Position numbers and translations under genes: made by a program
Origin: Marthasterias glacialis
Lineage: Eukaryota; Echinodermata; Asteroidea; Forcipulatida; Asteriidae
Length of the DNA stretch: 64,000 bases
Assembly (NCBI GenBank): GCA_911728455.2
Contig: OU452236.1
Coordinates: 7,992,171-8,056,170 of the forward strand
Direction: 5' to 3'
Part shown: positions 11,301 to 21,000 of the stretch, one piece after another
Layout: every line of letters starts with the position of its first letter
Numbering within the stretch: the stretch's first letter is position 1
The notes under the pieces: generated by a model
The model's database searches: none
Told to the model about the DNA's origin: nothing
The model's input: the letters and a program-made list of their open reading frames with translations, nothing else

Positions 11301-14300
11301 CAAGTTTAGCCTTTGAAAAAGACTCTGTACTAGGATTGAATCATGAGGACATTACCACTTTTTGCATGTATACCACCGGTCATTTTTGTTAGTGAGCAGT
11401 TTGCAACACCCAATTTCTGTTTTCAAGTTTCTGAGAAGTAAGCTTTTTTTCCGTTTTTTTTTTATCATGTAGAATAAAGGGGGCCACTTTGCATCCATCA
11501 CGTTATCAGTTATTCCAATGGTTGTAACTGAAACCAACCAAAAATGTTTCAACGTGTAAATGGGCATGAAGGCTTATACTGTAAACAATTTGAGTTGATT
11601 CATTTGATGTTTAGATTTTTTATTTTTAAATCACTCTAAAAAATTTCAAAAGAACTGGAAGGAAAACTGCATGTTTCGTCCATTTTTTGAATGAAACTTG
11701 AGAGTAATTAAAAAATTAATATTCCTATTCAACTCAAATTATTTTCAGTATAAGCCTGTACGCCCCTTCACATGTTGAAACATTTTTGGGTGGTTAAAAA
11801 AAGTTACAATCATTGGAAAAACTGCTAACATGACAGTAGATACAATGTGAGTGGCCTCCTTTACTGTGTTTCCTATCATACCCATCATGTATACTACATT
11901 TGTACCTTTAACTTCACAGCGTCTGCAGTATGTGAATGAACACGGTTCTCTCCATGGACAGGCCAGATGGATCACCACATTAACAAGGTACATTTCATCT
12001 CTGATAACCCTGAGAGTGCGAGTGGCTACACACACACACACATTGTACAGTGGTAAACCAGAATCTGATACTAGGATAATCTAACTCAGTTAGCAGAGGG
12101 GTAATTTCCCCGGAGGACGGTGATACCTAAATATGTTAGCACAACCCTGCCCCCTTGATATGCTTCATTAATAGCACATAATCCCTGCATCAGCTCACTT
12201 AGATCATACAGTAAGCAAACCCCTAGGGTGAGGATCCTGTATGAAACATACATGATGACTGATAAGATTAAGAATAAGAAGTTAATAACTAGCCTAACGA
12301 AATTCTGCCTTTGAAAGTCCCTCAACAATATTGGTAAATCTCAAACTAATCATCCTGCTAAATTTAGTTTGCTGGTTACTACTATGTAATAGTAATCTCA
12401 TCTAGGAAGAAGTGGTTGTGTCCCAACGAAAATCAAAACATTATTTGTGTGTTCACCCATACACCGATGTGTATTAAGCACTGTATTTTCCTGAGTCCTG
12501 TGAAAAAAACTTACAGGCGTATTCCTCAGGTGGGATTAGAACCCACGACCCCCGCCATTCAAGTGCAGATGTCTTACCAACTTGACTACCGAGATTGCCT
12601 GGCAGCTAGATGCAGTTTGAATCATATTAGCAGCGGGTACAGCGACCATTATAATAGATGTTATTTTTTCAAAACATTTCTTTCGGTTTTACACATGTAA
12701 CCTACACAGTGTAAGATTAGCACTACATGTATACTCAGTGCTTTCCTGAGTCCTGCAGAAAACAAACACCTGTAGGCATATTACTTGGGTGGAATTCGAA
12801 CCCGTGACCCGCAAAATATATTGCCCGAAACAGCAAGACAAAGTTTGCTTCATCTGTTGGTTCTTATCAGAACCACCACAAAAGTTTGAGCCAGAATTTA
12901 GGAACAAAGGTTTACAAATGAAAACTATATTTGTCTCCACATGTAAACTATGGAGACCAAACCAGGGCAGGAGAGATGTAGGACATCCAAGTAAGACCAA
13001 CGCGGATGTACATGTACTATGTGAGGATACTGGTCAAGAACCTAATGAAATGAAGACCTGCATGCAAGACAGGAGTGTTTGGAGAGCCCAAAATTCCAAA
13101 AGTAGTCGACTGAGTGAGTGACTGTGAGTGATATGAAATACAGGGTGTCTAAATCATTTTATTACAAGTGACTGCTTAAATTTGAATTCCTCAGAGTAGA
13201 GACAGTTGCTATGTCACATGGTACAGGGCAAGCTTTTGCATTGTTACGTAAGAGATGGCGAACACCCATACACAATTCTGAATTAATACATGTACGTATT
13301 ATCTCCATGGTACCAGGCTTTGCCCATCTGGAGGTTGCAATGCTATAGGTGCCTCGAACCAAGTGAGGTAGTAACACTGGATTTATTCCGAGGAATTCAA
13401 ATTAAGCATTCACTTGTGATCAAACAAGACATTGATCCAGATATCATTCAAATCTAATTCACAATAATTGATGTGGCTTCTTACAATACTAAATGTATTG
13501 AATCATGAAATAGGTGCACCAACATTTCCAAAATTCAAACAGATTGCCCAAATATCCGACCACCCTCTGACTAACACCATGGCCACCATTTATGACGATT
13601 TTGTTCCATTTGTCATTTGGCACAATTTGTTCGCTTACCTATTTTGTTGTTGGAACTTCCAGAGCTTTGTGTACACGTCAAAAGTGCGGCCAAAATATGA
13701 CTGCCACTGCTTGTGTCCATACTGTGGGAGATCTCTGTGAAAACAAAAACAATAGTTCAAAATATAGGGCCTAAATGGGATAATTTGTTATTTTTAATGA
13801 ATAGCGGCCTCTTGAAGGAAAGGTTTCTATCTTGAGTTACATGTACTATCATGTAGTTGGCGAGAGTCTCTCTTGTATAGTCAAAAACAAAAATAAAGAC
13901 TGGCCGAGGAAAAAGGAAAGTCAATCAATTTCATATCAGGTCTGCACTCACTCATATGTGTAGGGACAAGGCCATTTTTACATGAGAATGGCATGTCAAT
14001 CCATTACACAAAAACAAAAAAAAGTCAGAATGTGTAGGGGATTATATGGACTTTAAAGGTGAATGTAAGTGTAGCAACAGTTCACGTTATACAATGTTTA
14101 TGTTTTATTGCTAAAAGCTTGAAAGGATGAACATGTGAAATCGCTTGAGGCATTCTGTGGAAAAGCTAAATTTACTCACTTCTGAAAATGCATTTAGTTG
14201 TTGTTGCAATCTTTTTCTTTTTAATACAACATGATGTTCAGAATACTACAAACTTTTCTGACAGGTACATTCTGCACATTTGCACAAAAACAATCATTGT

Positions 14301-16370
14301 TAACTTTGTACAGACACCTGCAACATCAGATTCACTCAGTCCACAAATTCAGGATGTTTTACAGTTCACAAAACTAAAAGTTTAGGAATGGTTTGGATCA
14401 GATAAAGAATAAGTACATGTAGCTTGAACTATTGATTATTGTTCCACCATTTTGCAAATTGTGTTCAGTTGGCTTAACGATAACATACGTGAATAAAATG
14501 AAAGTGACAAAACTAAAAGTTTAGGAATGGTTTGGATCAGATAAAGAATAAGTACATGTAGCTTGAACTATTGATTATTGTTCCACCATTTTGCAAATTG
14601 TGTTCAGTTGGCTTAACGATAACATACGTGAATAAAATGAAAGTGCTGAGCATTCGGGGAATGATTTACCTTGTGTATCTTATCAACACAAAAAGTATCA
14701 GCTGCTACTCAAAATTCAATATCTGTGGCTCAATATTTAATAGCATTCAGTGCGCACATTACATTTTCAGTATCAATATTTTGCTATGCAACATTGCTGG
14801 ATGAAATCTTACCCTGACAGAATTGTAGTAAAACAGTCATTCTTTAGCCCAAAACATGTGAACCACATTAATTAAACAGACTCTAAAACAAGTTCCTCAG
14901 TAAACTTCTTTAAATTTTTAATTTTAGCTTATTTATTTTTATCTGTAGAAGATGCAGGTATTGAACTTTAAAGGCTATAAATACTCCAACATGTACTATC
15001 CTAGGAAGACTACATCTGTGCTGTACGCTACATTATTAGCTGAAGTTGTCAGCTGCACTGGTGGATACATGTTGACGTACTTCAGCAAGCAGTCAATAGT
15101 CTTGGTTGGACTGTCACCATAGACCTAACTCAATGGTTTCACTTTGGCCTACATCCAGGTATAAAATTTCTCCAACATAGTAACTTACTCAAGTTACTGT
15201 TGGATGCTCAAAATCCATCCATATCCCTGGCAACTTTTACTCTTTTGACAACTGTCTTTTGATATTGTTGTGAAGTGAAATTACTTTGGAAAATTATGCA
15301 CAAATTCACAATTCGAATGCTGCATGTGTGTTTTAATCTTCATAATGAAAAGCAACAGAAGGAAAGCAACACAATTGTTTTTTCTTCTTCTCCATGAATG
15401 TGAATTGCATGCTTTTCACAGGAGGGGGGTGGGTGGGTGCATGTACCTTACCCAGAATGCTTTGCTTGACTGTGAGGAAAATGAAAGGGTTCACTGCCCA
15501 TCCCCTACTCCTAGAACTATGCTTGTGTAACAAACTCATACTAGTTCTAGTACCCATCCCATGTCCAATGTTTAGGAATGAGGTCGACAAGAACTAATGG
15601 TTTCTTAATGTACGAAACAATATTTATACGATCTACACCATCTCTTAATATTTATGTGCATATCCTACACACACATTTCCACACCCCTTGCTTGGCCTGC
15701 CCTTGCACAATGTGTATGAAGGATGGATTGATTAATGTCAATTCAAGATTTTCATTTATTTATTGATTGATTGTTTTCAATGTTTTACTCATTCCATTTC
15801 CACAAGACACAAACATTTTTTCCAGGTTTTGGAACTCAAACGAGCTGATCTTGGAATGGATAGATTTGGACATCATGAACACTGATGAATATGAATAAAA
15901 TTTTAATAAGTAGGCCTAAAAGGCTAAATTTAAGTAACCACATCCCAACCAAGCCATGCATGGGATGGCCATGCAGAGAAAGTGCGAACACATTTTCAAA
16001 ATTTTTTTTATTTTTTATTTTTTTTATTTAAATCCTGTCATCTTACACGATTTGTGATTAGCGATTCCAATATTAAACATGATATCTGAAACACTGTACT
16101 GACATGACTGAGTGAGTCAATAGCGATAATGCATGTCAACACATGAGGTGGCAGGACAAAAACACATTGTATTTCTATTTGTAAATTGTGGTAAGTCCAC
16201 AGCAAAACTGCCAAAGTTTCTTACCTCAGCCCGTTAAAAAGCTGTTTAGATTTTTCAAGGAGATAGCTGAATTCTTGAACAACTTTCCTCTCTTCTTCCG
16301 TAGCTGACTGCTGTCCGTCTGAAATTGTCAAGGACACCGGTTGCTCGACACTATTTTCCAACGATTCCAT
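5245..16370 (-). CDS. SCAI: SCAI, suppressor of cancer cell invasion (N-terminal part, 3 exons visible)
   Basis: Three exons, 16370-16225, 13734-13639 and 5331-5245, join in frame to give 109 codons plus 2 bases. The product contains the strongly conserved SCAI N-terminal run: VVQEFSYLLEKSKQLFNGLR, then DLPQYGHKQWQSYFGRTFDV, then QILDTHYGLKRWQIGEIASK. In vertebrates SCAI is a nuclear cofactor of about 600 residues that represses MRTF-A/SRF-driven genes and acts with 53BP1 in double-strand-break repair. All visible introns are GT-AG, with junction phase 2 at each end seen. The start at 16370 is the first methionine before the conserved block and has a good context (A at -3, G at +4). The rest of the gene lies past the left edge. 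It stands head to head with COP1. Confidence 0.95.
5497..5656 (-). repeat. CAGGCCTG-type dispersed repeat, minus strand
   Basis: The copy is bordered on both sides by CAGGCCTG. In between, GTTGCCCCTGG, ACCTTGGTGCCC and TTGGTGCCCTTGCCC match the inverse of the copies at 3049, 23883 and 47347. It is a palindromic-ended, high-copy short repeat. Confidence 0.8.
5660..5835 (-). repeat. tRNA-derived SINE (family A), degraded, minus strand
   Basis: On the minus strand the order is GTGGTATCATATCCCTGTCT, CTTTCACCTCTGTGGACTGG, then GGTTCGAATCCTGCC, followed by GGTTTTTCCTCCTACATG. It is the same family as 2735-2946 but more diverged. It directly abuts the preceding CAGGCCTG repeat. Confidence 0.65.
10570..10697 (+). 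repeat. CAGGCCTG-type dispersed repeat
   Basis: TTGCAAAGAGGATTTCCATA, GAAGGGCACCAAGACCGGGG, CAACAGAGGCCATGG and CCCAGGCCTAAC follow the order seen in the other copies. The left end is shortened. Confidence 0.7.
11465..11873. mobile_element. Fold-back MITE, copy 1
   Basis: The left end (GGGGGCCACTTTGCATCCAT, then CGTTATCAGTTATTCCAATG) is roughly the inverse of the right end (CATTGGAAAAACTGCTAAC, then ATGTGAGTGGCC). Inside are the mirrored words TTTCAACGTGT and ACATGTTGAAACATTTTTGG. Two relatives lie at 42437-42850 and 50088-50425. There is no transposase ORF, so this is a non-autonomous element with long imperfect inverted repeats. Confidence 0.75.
12460..12605 (-). repeat. tRNA-derived SINE (family C), minus strand
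   Basis: On the minus strand it shows GTTGGTAAGACATCTGC and GTCGTGGGTTCTAATCCCAC (B-box region), followed by CTGTAAGTTTTTTTCACAGG and ACTCAGGAAAATACAGTGC. Related pieces lie at 12737, 42874 and 57224. The tRNA of origin is unclear; the arm in the 42.9- and 57.2-kb copies contains CTAGAAT, somewhat like tRNA-Ser (AGA). Confidence 0.65.
12737..12835 (-). repeat. tRNA-derived SINE (family C), fragment
   Basis: The minus strand carries GGGTCACGGGTTCGAATTCC next to ACAGGTGTTTG and CTGCAGGACTCAGGAAAGC. It is the same family as the preceding copy, in the same orientation and only about 130 bp away. Confidence 0.6.
13639..13734 (-). CDS. SCAI: SCAI exon 2
   Basis: This 96-bp exon has acceptor TTTTCACAG before 13734 and donor GTAAGC after 13639. 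It completes Arg49, codes residues 50-80 (DLPQYGHKQWQSYFGRTFDV followed by YTKLWKFQQQN) and leaves AG of a split Arg codon. The segment is a signature of the SCAI family and almost identical to the vertebrate protein. Confidence 0.96.
13735..16224 (-). other. SCAI intron 1 (2.5 kb)
   Basis: The intron contains an exact 139-bp tandem duplication (14368-14645) and otherwise AT-rich single-copy-looking sequence. No exon or gene is supported. Confidence 0.7.
14368..14645. repeat. Exact tandem duplication, 139 bp x 2
   Basis: Positions 14368-14506 and 14507-14645 read as identical base by base, from ACAAAACTAAAAGTTTAGG to AAATGAAAGTG. No difference was seen, so the duplication is very recent, an unresolved allelic variant or an assembly artefact. 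Confidence 0.9.
16225..16370 (-). CDS. SCAI: SCAI exon 1 (first coding exon)
   Basis: This 146-bp exon runs from ATG at 16370 to donor GTAAG after 16225. It codes 48 residues plus two bases of Arg49. The first 24 residues (MESLENSVEQPVSLTISDGQ and on) are variable, then EEERKVVQEFSYLLEKSKQL is conserved. An AG preceded by a pyrimidine-rich stretch at about 16401-16406 (TTTCAG on the minus strand) could be an acceptor, which would place a further 5' untranslated exon upstream. Confidence 0.95.
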
Positions 16371-16623
16371 GTTGAGTTGACAAGTCCGTCCGCTGTGTGT
16401 CTGAAATACAATAATAAACTTTTGCTGCTAAAATCCGAAGGTTTTTCTTGCACCGTACAGTGGTAACCAAATCTACTAGTGAGGAATTTTGAGTTGAGCC
16501 ACGGGTACCAGTGGCTCTTCTTAAATATCTCACAAGAGGGCAGCAGACAATTGTATCATCTGGCTGCAAAAAAAAAGAGGATCATCACGAAATCGAGAGA
16601 GTGTGGGGCGTTGTCGTCTGCTC

Positions 16624-16632
16624 GGCGGGAAA
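16624..16632 (-). promoter_or_regulatory. Candidate E2F-like site upstream of SCAI
   Basis: GGCGGGAAA, or TTTCCCGCC on the SCAI strand, fits the E2F consensus TTTSSCGC and lies about 255 bp before the SCAI start codon. It is a single motif match and binding is untested. Confidence 0.35.
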
Positions 16633-17035
16633 TCAAACTTTCTTGATGTGCTCTTTCATAAGAACACGCATTATAAGTTAGATTCCTGTTGGATATTTAC
16701 AAATAAACCTTTTTAAAATCAATGTTTAGAATGCTTTTTAATACTGTAAATCGAAATAAAATAAACAGCTCGGAGTGTGGTCCTAATGCTTTCAGGTGAT
16801 CATGGGTTTATTTCATCATACCGTACGCGTGTTAGCTACGTATTAATGATAAATCATCCAACAAAAATATGTTTTAAACTTGTCAGTTGAGCCAACTTAT
16901 GAACTATGGCACTTAAAACTTAAGCAATATAGCAAACACTGCTTTCACTGTGACCATTTGTTTTCTTAAAACAGAAAGAGAGGGCGCTACAGTGTAACAG
17001 TGGTCTCTGAGTAACAAGCATCGAATTAATACACT

Positions 17036-17054
17036 GGGGGGGGGGGGGGGGGGG
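17036..17054 (+). repeat. Poly-G run (19 G)
   Basis: An uninterrupted run of 19 G follows ACACT in the divergent intergenic region. It could fold as a G-quadruplex and is also a place where assembly length may be wrong. Confidence 0.95.
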
Positions 17055-17550
17055 TGAAGAAGACGGTAATGTATGCAGAAATAAGAAAAATCAGATAACC
17101 ATAAGCGCAAGAGTATCACACTATCACACTGAATTACTTGTTGTTTTTTACAAAATAATTGATTTTACTTGCCTAGCTAGTTACATGAACGAGTAAACCC
17201 GCGGAGGAATGAACCTGTAGCTGTTCCTTGCTCTATTTAATGGTGGTATGAGTCAGATATATTTAAACAACAAAAATGATAATAAAAAAGTATAAAACAA
17301 TTATCAAAAATATTGTTTAGACAACTTTACAAAGGAATGAAATTTCACTTCAGCATTCTTGTTTCTTATTTAGCCTACATGGTGGTCAAAATCAAGAAAA
17401 TAATAAAATTAAACAGATGTGTTTGTAATTGAGCATTATCGAGGGAGTCCAAAGAAAGCCGACCCTCAATAAAATACATAAAAAAATAGAAAAGAATAAT
17501 ATAATTAATAAAAAAGTTGCCGAAAACTGCATTTTCAGATCCCTGGAATT

Positions 17551-17589
17551 CCCACAATGCCCTCCCACGTAAAAGCAACGCATGCGCAC
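17551..17589 (+). promoter_or_regulatory. Candidate COP1 promoter sites: ZNF143-like and NRF1-like
   Basis: CCCACAATGC (17551-17560) fits the CCCANNATGC core bound by ZNF143/Staf. ACGCATGCGCAC (17578-17589) resembles the NRF1 palindrome YGCGCAYGCGCR. Both are typical of CpG-type, often bidirectional, housekeeping promoters. They sit about 300-340 bp before the COP1 start codon. Function is inferred. Confidence 0.45.
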
Positions 17590-17693
17590 AAGCAGCTAGT
17601 TCGAGTTTTATGCAGTCAGTGTGTATGTTTTGTACGAACAAACGTCCGATACCTTTTACACATCCGCATTGTCAAGAAGTGTGACTGTACAGC

Positions 17694-17744
17694 ATGACAG
17701 ACTTTGAAAACGGAGCCAAAACATGCCATTTCGGATCATTGTAA
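17694..17744 (+). CDS. Possible upstream ORF in COP1 5' leader (16 codons)
   Basis: ATG at 17694 opens MTDFENGAKTCHFGSL and stops at TAA 17742-17744, 144 bp before the COP1 start. If the transcript begins upstream it could dampen COP1 translation. The transcription start is unknown, so this is speculative. Confidence 0.3.
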   Translation: MTDFENGAKTCHFGSL

Positions 17745-17888
17745 GCTGAATTCTGCATTGCATATGTCTGCTAGAGTCTTTAGGATATTACTGGACCAGT
17801 GGTAGAGTCACAGAGACTGAAACTAAGTTAAAAAACGATTTTGGTTACGGTTGTCCAAAACGGACCGGGCCGTGTTGGGGAGGTCAAA

Positions 17889-18034
17889 ATGGCCAGCACC
17901 AGCAGCAGCAGTCATGGCAGCAGTAACAACCGACAGACGGCCGCAAGACAGCGACGGAAAAGATCGCAGCCTGCGGTCTACAACTACAACGGGGTGCACA
18001 ATTCGTACGAGGATAAAGACAATGATTTTCTGTG
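17889..18034 (+). CDS. COP1: COP1 exon 1
   Basis: This 146-bp coding part codes residues 1-48 and two bases of Cys49, the first RING cysteine, with donor GTAAGT. It is rich in Ser/Asn, with a basic cluster RQRRKRS at 20-26 that may be a nuclear localisation signal, and ends in NDFL just before the RING, as in other COP1 proteins. TTG codons at 17841 and 17851 do not qualify as starts. Confidence 0.93.
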
Positions 18035-21000
18035 GTAAGTATGCTGGTTATGAGCTGAGGTTGTAAGAAAAATTATGCTGAAGTTAATGCTTATATTAAT
18101 TGATATGCATTGCGAAGAAATCATTTTGTAATTAGCCTATCCTATGACATTTATTTGTGTGTTTGGGAGAGAAGCACCAAAAAACCGGCAACCTTGCTCC
18201 AGGAAGACAGCTGCAGGCCTGTATTTCATTGTCAGTCAGCCATATCATCCTTATCAAAGGATGTACTGAGTGTTGAGTCACCAGACGACACTGTCTTCTA
18301 GAAACATTGTGACATACTTTGACTGTTTGACTCTTGAGTAATGTGTTTTGAAAATTTTTCGCGGATGCCAAGTTGTTTCTCTGCATGCTTTTGAGACGTC
18401 AAATCAACTCTATTCATACTGTTTCGTTAATGTTGTCCTTGGCCTTAACGATTGCTTCCCATCAACATAGAAATTGGTCTTTGCCATGAACTTGGACTAA
18501 AACATTTCAAGAGAGGGCTCTTTATGTTTACTCTAACCCATGTAAACTATTTCATTGTGTGATTGCGCAATCTCATAACGACTATTTGTACCAGCGACTG
18601 GAAATGACAGTAGTTTGGGTATTGAGGTAAACAATAAATCACGCTTTCATGGCGTGTCACGGCCAAGTGGTTTAGTGCACCGGACTTGAACTCTGGTGTT
18701 TCTAATCCGCAGAGTTTGGGTTCGAAATCTGGTCTTGAAATGTGTTTCCTTATCCAGTATTCGCCAGATGACCTGTATGACATTCAAATATAGAATTTTC
18801 CGAGCCAGCGAAACGGAGGTCGTGTAAATACAATGTACGCCATTGTGTAAAATTGAAATATCGGAACAATGGTCGCCCGTACAATTTGTTTCTGAGCGTG
18901 CACAGCGCATGCACCATTATTTTTTTATATTTCGGCTCAATGGAGGTAATTCCGAGTGAACCAAGTTTACAGCCTTGGTTCTGGGTTGAGAAATAATCCT
19001 ATGCAGCCAAGGTTTTGCAATTCATGGTGCGTGAGTTTGACACTTTCTCGATTGAGAAAAACAAAAATCCAGGTGCTTCAAAGAGAATCTTTTTTCTCTT
19101 GGCTTTGTTAAGTCCAGGTTTCTTTGTGCCAGCGGTATTCTCAAAGGAAAATGATTCCGGCCATTCTGAGAAAAATAATTCTCTCAGGCTGGACAGGAAA
19201 AAAATGGAAGATTTCCAGATGGCATCTGGTTAAGCAAGAAACTTAAAACCATAATTGCTTCATCCTTCAGATGGGACGTAAAGCTTTATGTCCTGTGTGT
19301 TGTGTAATGCACGTAAAAGAACCCACTACACTTATCGCTAAGAGAAGGGGTTTGCCCGGTGTTTCTGGCATAGATGATGATAATTGGCAGCTGATTGCAC
19401 CGCATCACCTGTGCGTTCTTTGTCTCATCCGATGTGTATGCCTCACCAGGCCCAGCATCATAGACATCCAGATCCAGATCAAGATGATCTTAAAACTAAA
19501 AGTGATCCTCTTGCTCTTGTAAGAAAGTTGACTTTGATCCTGGCTATGTCAGTACGGTAAACCCTTAGATGTGACCATACCTTTTTTATAGTACAACCAT
19601 ATTGCTACAGACTAATCCGAGCATTTCGCTCATGGGGGTTTACACCACCTATGGCCGCCATACGCGTGCGTTGATGCACATGCCCTGTGAATCCTCCATG
19701 CTGATTGGTACAAATGTGCGCTGACGCCCTATTGTTGTGTTGCGCATGTGCAGTGGCCATAGCTGCGGTGGTATAAAACACCATAAACGAGCGCAGCTCG
19801 GATTAGTGTATAGTAGACCTATTTGACTTTAATCTCAGTACTGTACTTTATTCCACAGCTCATCAAGTTTTTGTCTGTATCTAACAAAAGGCTGTTTTAT
19901 TAATAAAAAATATTAAACCAGTTTGGTGATATTTACATATTGAGGTTCTCCTATGTGCCTAATAGAAATGTTTGGTACCTGGGGGTATGAAACAACTTGG
20001 GTATACATGTAAAATGACTGGGGTCCAGAAGGACTTGGGTACGATGAGATTGGGGTCAAATAGATTAGTATGAAAAGACTTGGGTACAGAACAACCTGCT
20101 TCGTCCCATGTTACCTTTATATAAGCACAAAGGGGGAAAAATTACTTTTGGTATCTAGAGATATACGTAAGGAGTAACTGCAGTTAAAGTTGCTTATTGG
20201 AACTGGTTAGTATTGTTTATTTACACTAAGCGTGTAATAATTGCATCAGGGATAAAGAACATTTTTTTAATTTATTTTTTACCCGGCTTTACAATGATTT
20301 GTGATAAAAAACAAAAACAAAACCAAAAACATTGAAATAATACTGTGAATTTACATGTTAAATTAACAATGTGATAACCCCACAACAAGTTTTACATCAT
20401 GCTAATGAACTCTTTTGAAGGTGATTTCCTGATCTCTGAATTTATTTTTTATTATACATGTCAGACATGTACATGAGATATAATGCAGTTTAAAAATAAG
20501 TAAAGTAAACCGCTAAATAGTTGTGTATCTAAATAATAATAGGAAATATTTTGTGGTTTGTTTGTAAACTGGTCCCTGGACTCACTGGTGTACAGTCTGC
20601 AACAAAGAGATCTTTTCAGTGGTAAACTAATTGTTAAACGCTTGATCGTTTTGAAATGTTTGGGCTGTGGAATTGTTGGTCATTCTTTTTTCGGGCGACC
20701 TCATTAATGGAAAGAGAAACAAGCATTCCATAGTGAAAGTGTAGTGCTGTTGTTGGTCTTGCCTAAAGGGGATAAACCATGCGGGGCCAACCTTTGTGAT
20801 GTATTTGATTGAAACCATTCTTGTGGTCCACTTGGTGAAATTGACCTTCACCTGATAGGTGTGTCAGTTTTACATAAATTATATCAATTGAATTACGTGG
20901 ATGGAGTCAGTTAGGCTTAGAATCAATGCCTACACATGTAGTATTACAAGATTATTAAATTAACAGGCTATAATTAAAAGCTCACACAGATTTAACCCAA

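Larger units (their letters stand above)
5332..13638 (-). other. SCAI intron 2 (8.3 kb)
   Basis: This intron separates SCAI exons 2 and 3. It contains two CAGGCCTG-type repeats (5497-5656 and 10570-10697), a SINE (5660-5835), a fold-back MITE (11465-11873), two further tRNA-like SINE pieces (12460-12605 and 12737-12835) and simple CAT/ATG-rich sequence near 7362-7400. The stretch 5836-10569 shows only AT-rich sequence and short open frames that I do not consider genes. Confidence 0.7.
16371..17888. other. SCAI-COP1 divergent intergenic region
   Basis: 1518 bp separate the two start codons, which point away from each other. The region must contain the 5' untranslated parts and probably both promoters. 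It holds a candidate E2F-like site near SCAI, ZNF143- and NRF1-like sites near COP1, a 19-base G run and a small upstream ORF. No TATA box is obvious. Confidence 0.75.

Noticed and set aside
12789..13121. 110-codon open frame near tRNA-like sequence
   Set aside because: It starts inside a SINE and has no conserved sequence or splice signals.
17841..17888. Longer COP1 N-terminus starting at 17841
   Set aside because: The codon there is TTG, not ATG, and an in-frame stop lies at 17829-17831. The ATG at 17889 has a strong context.
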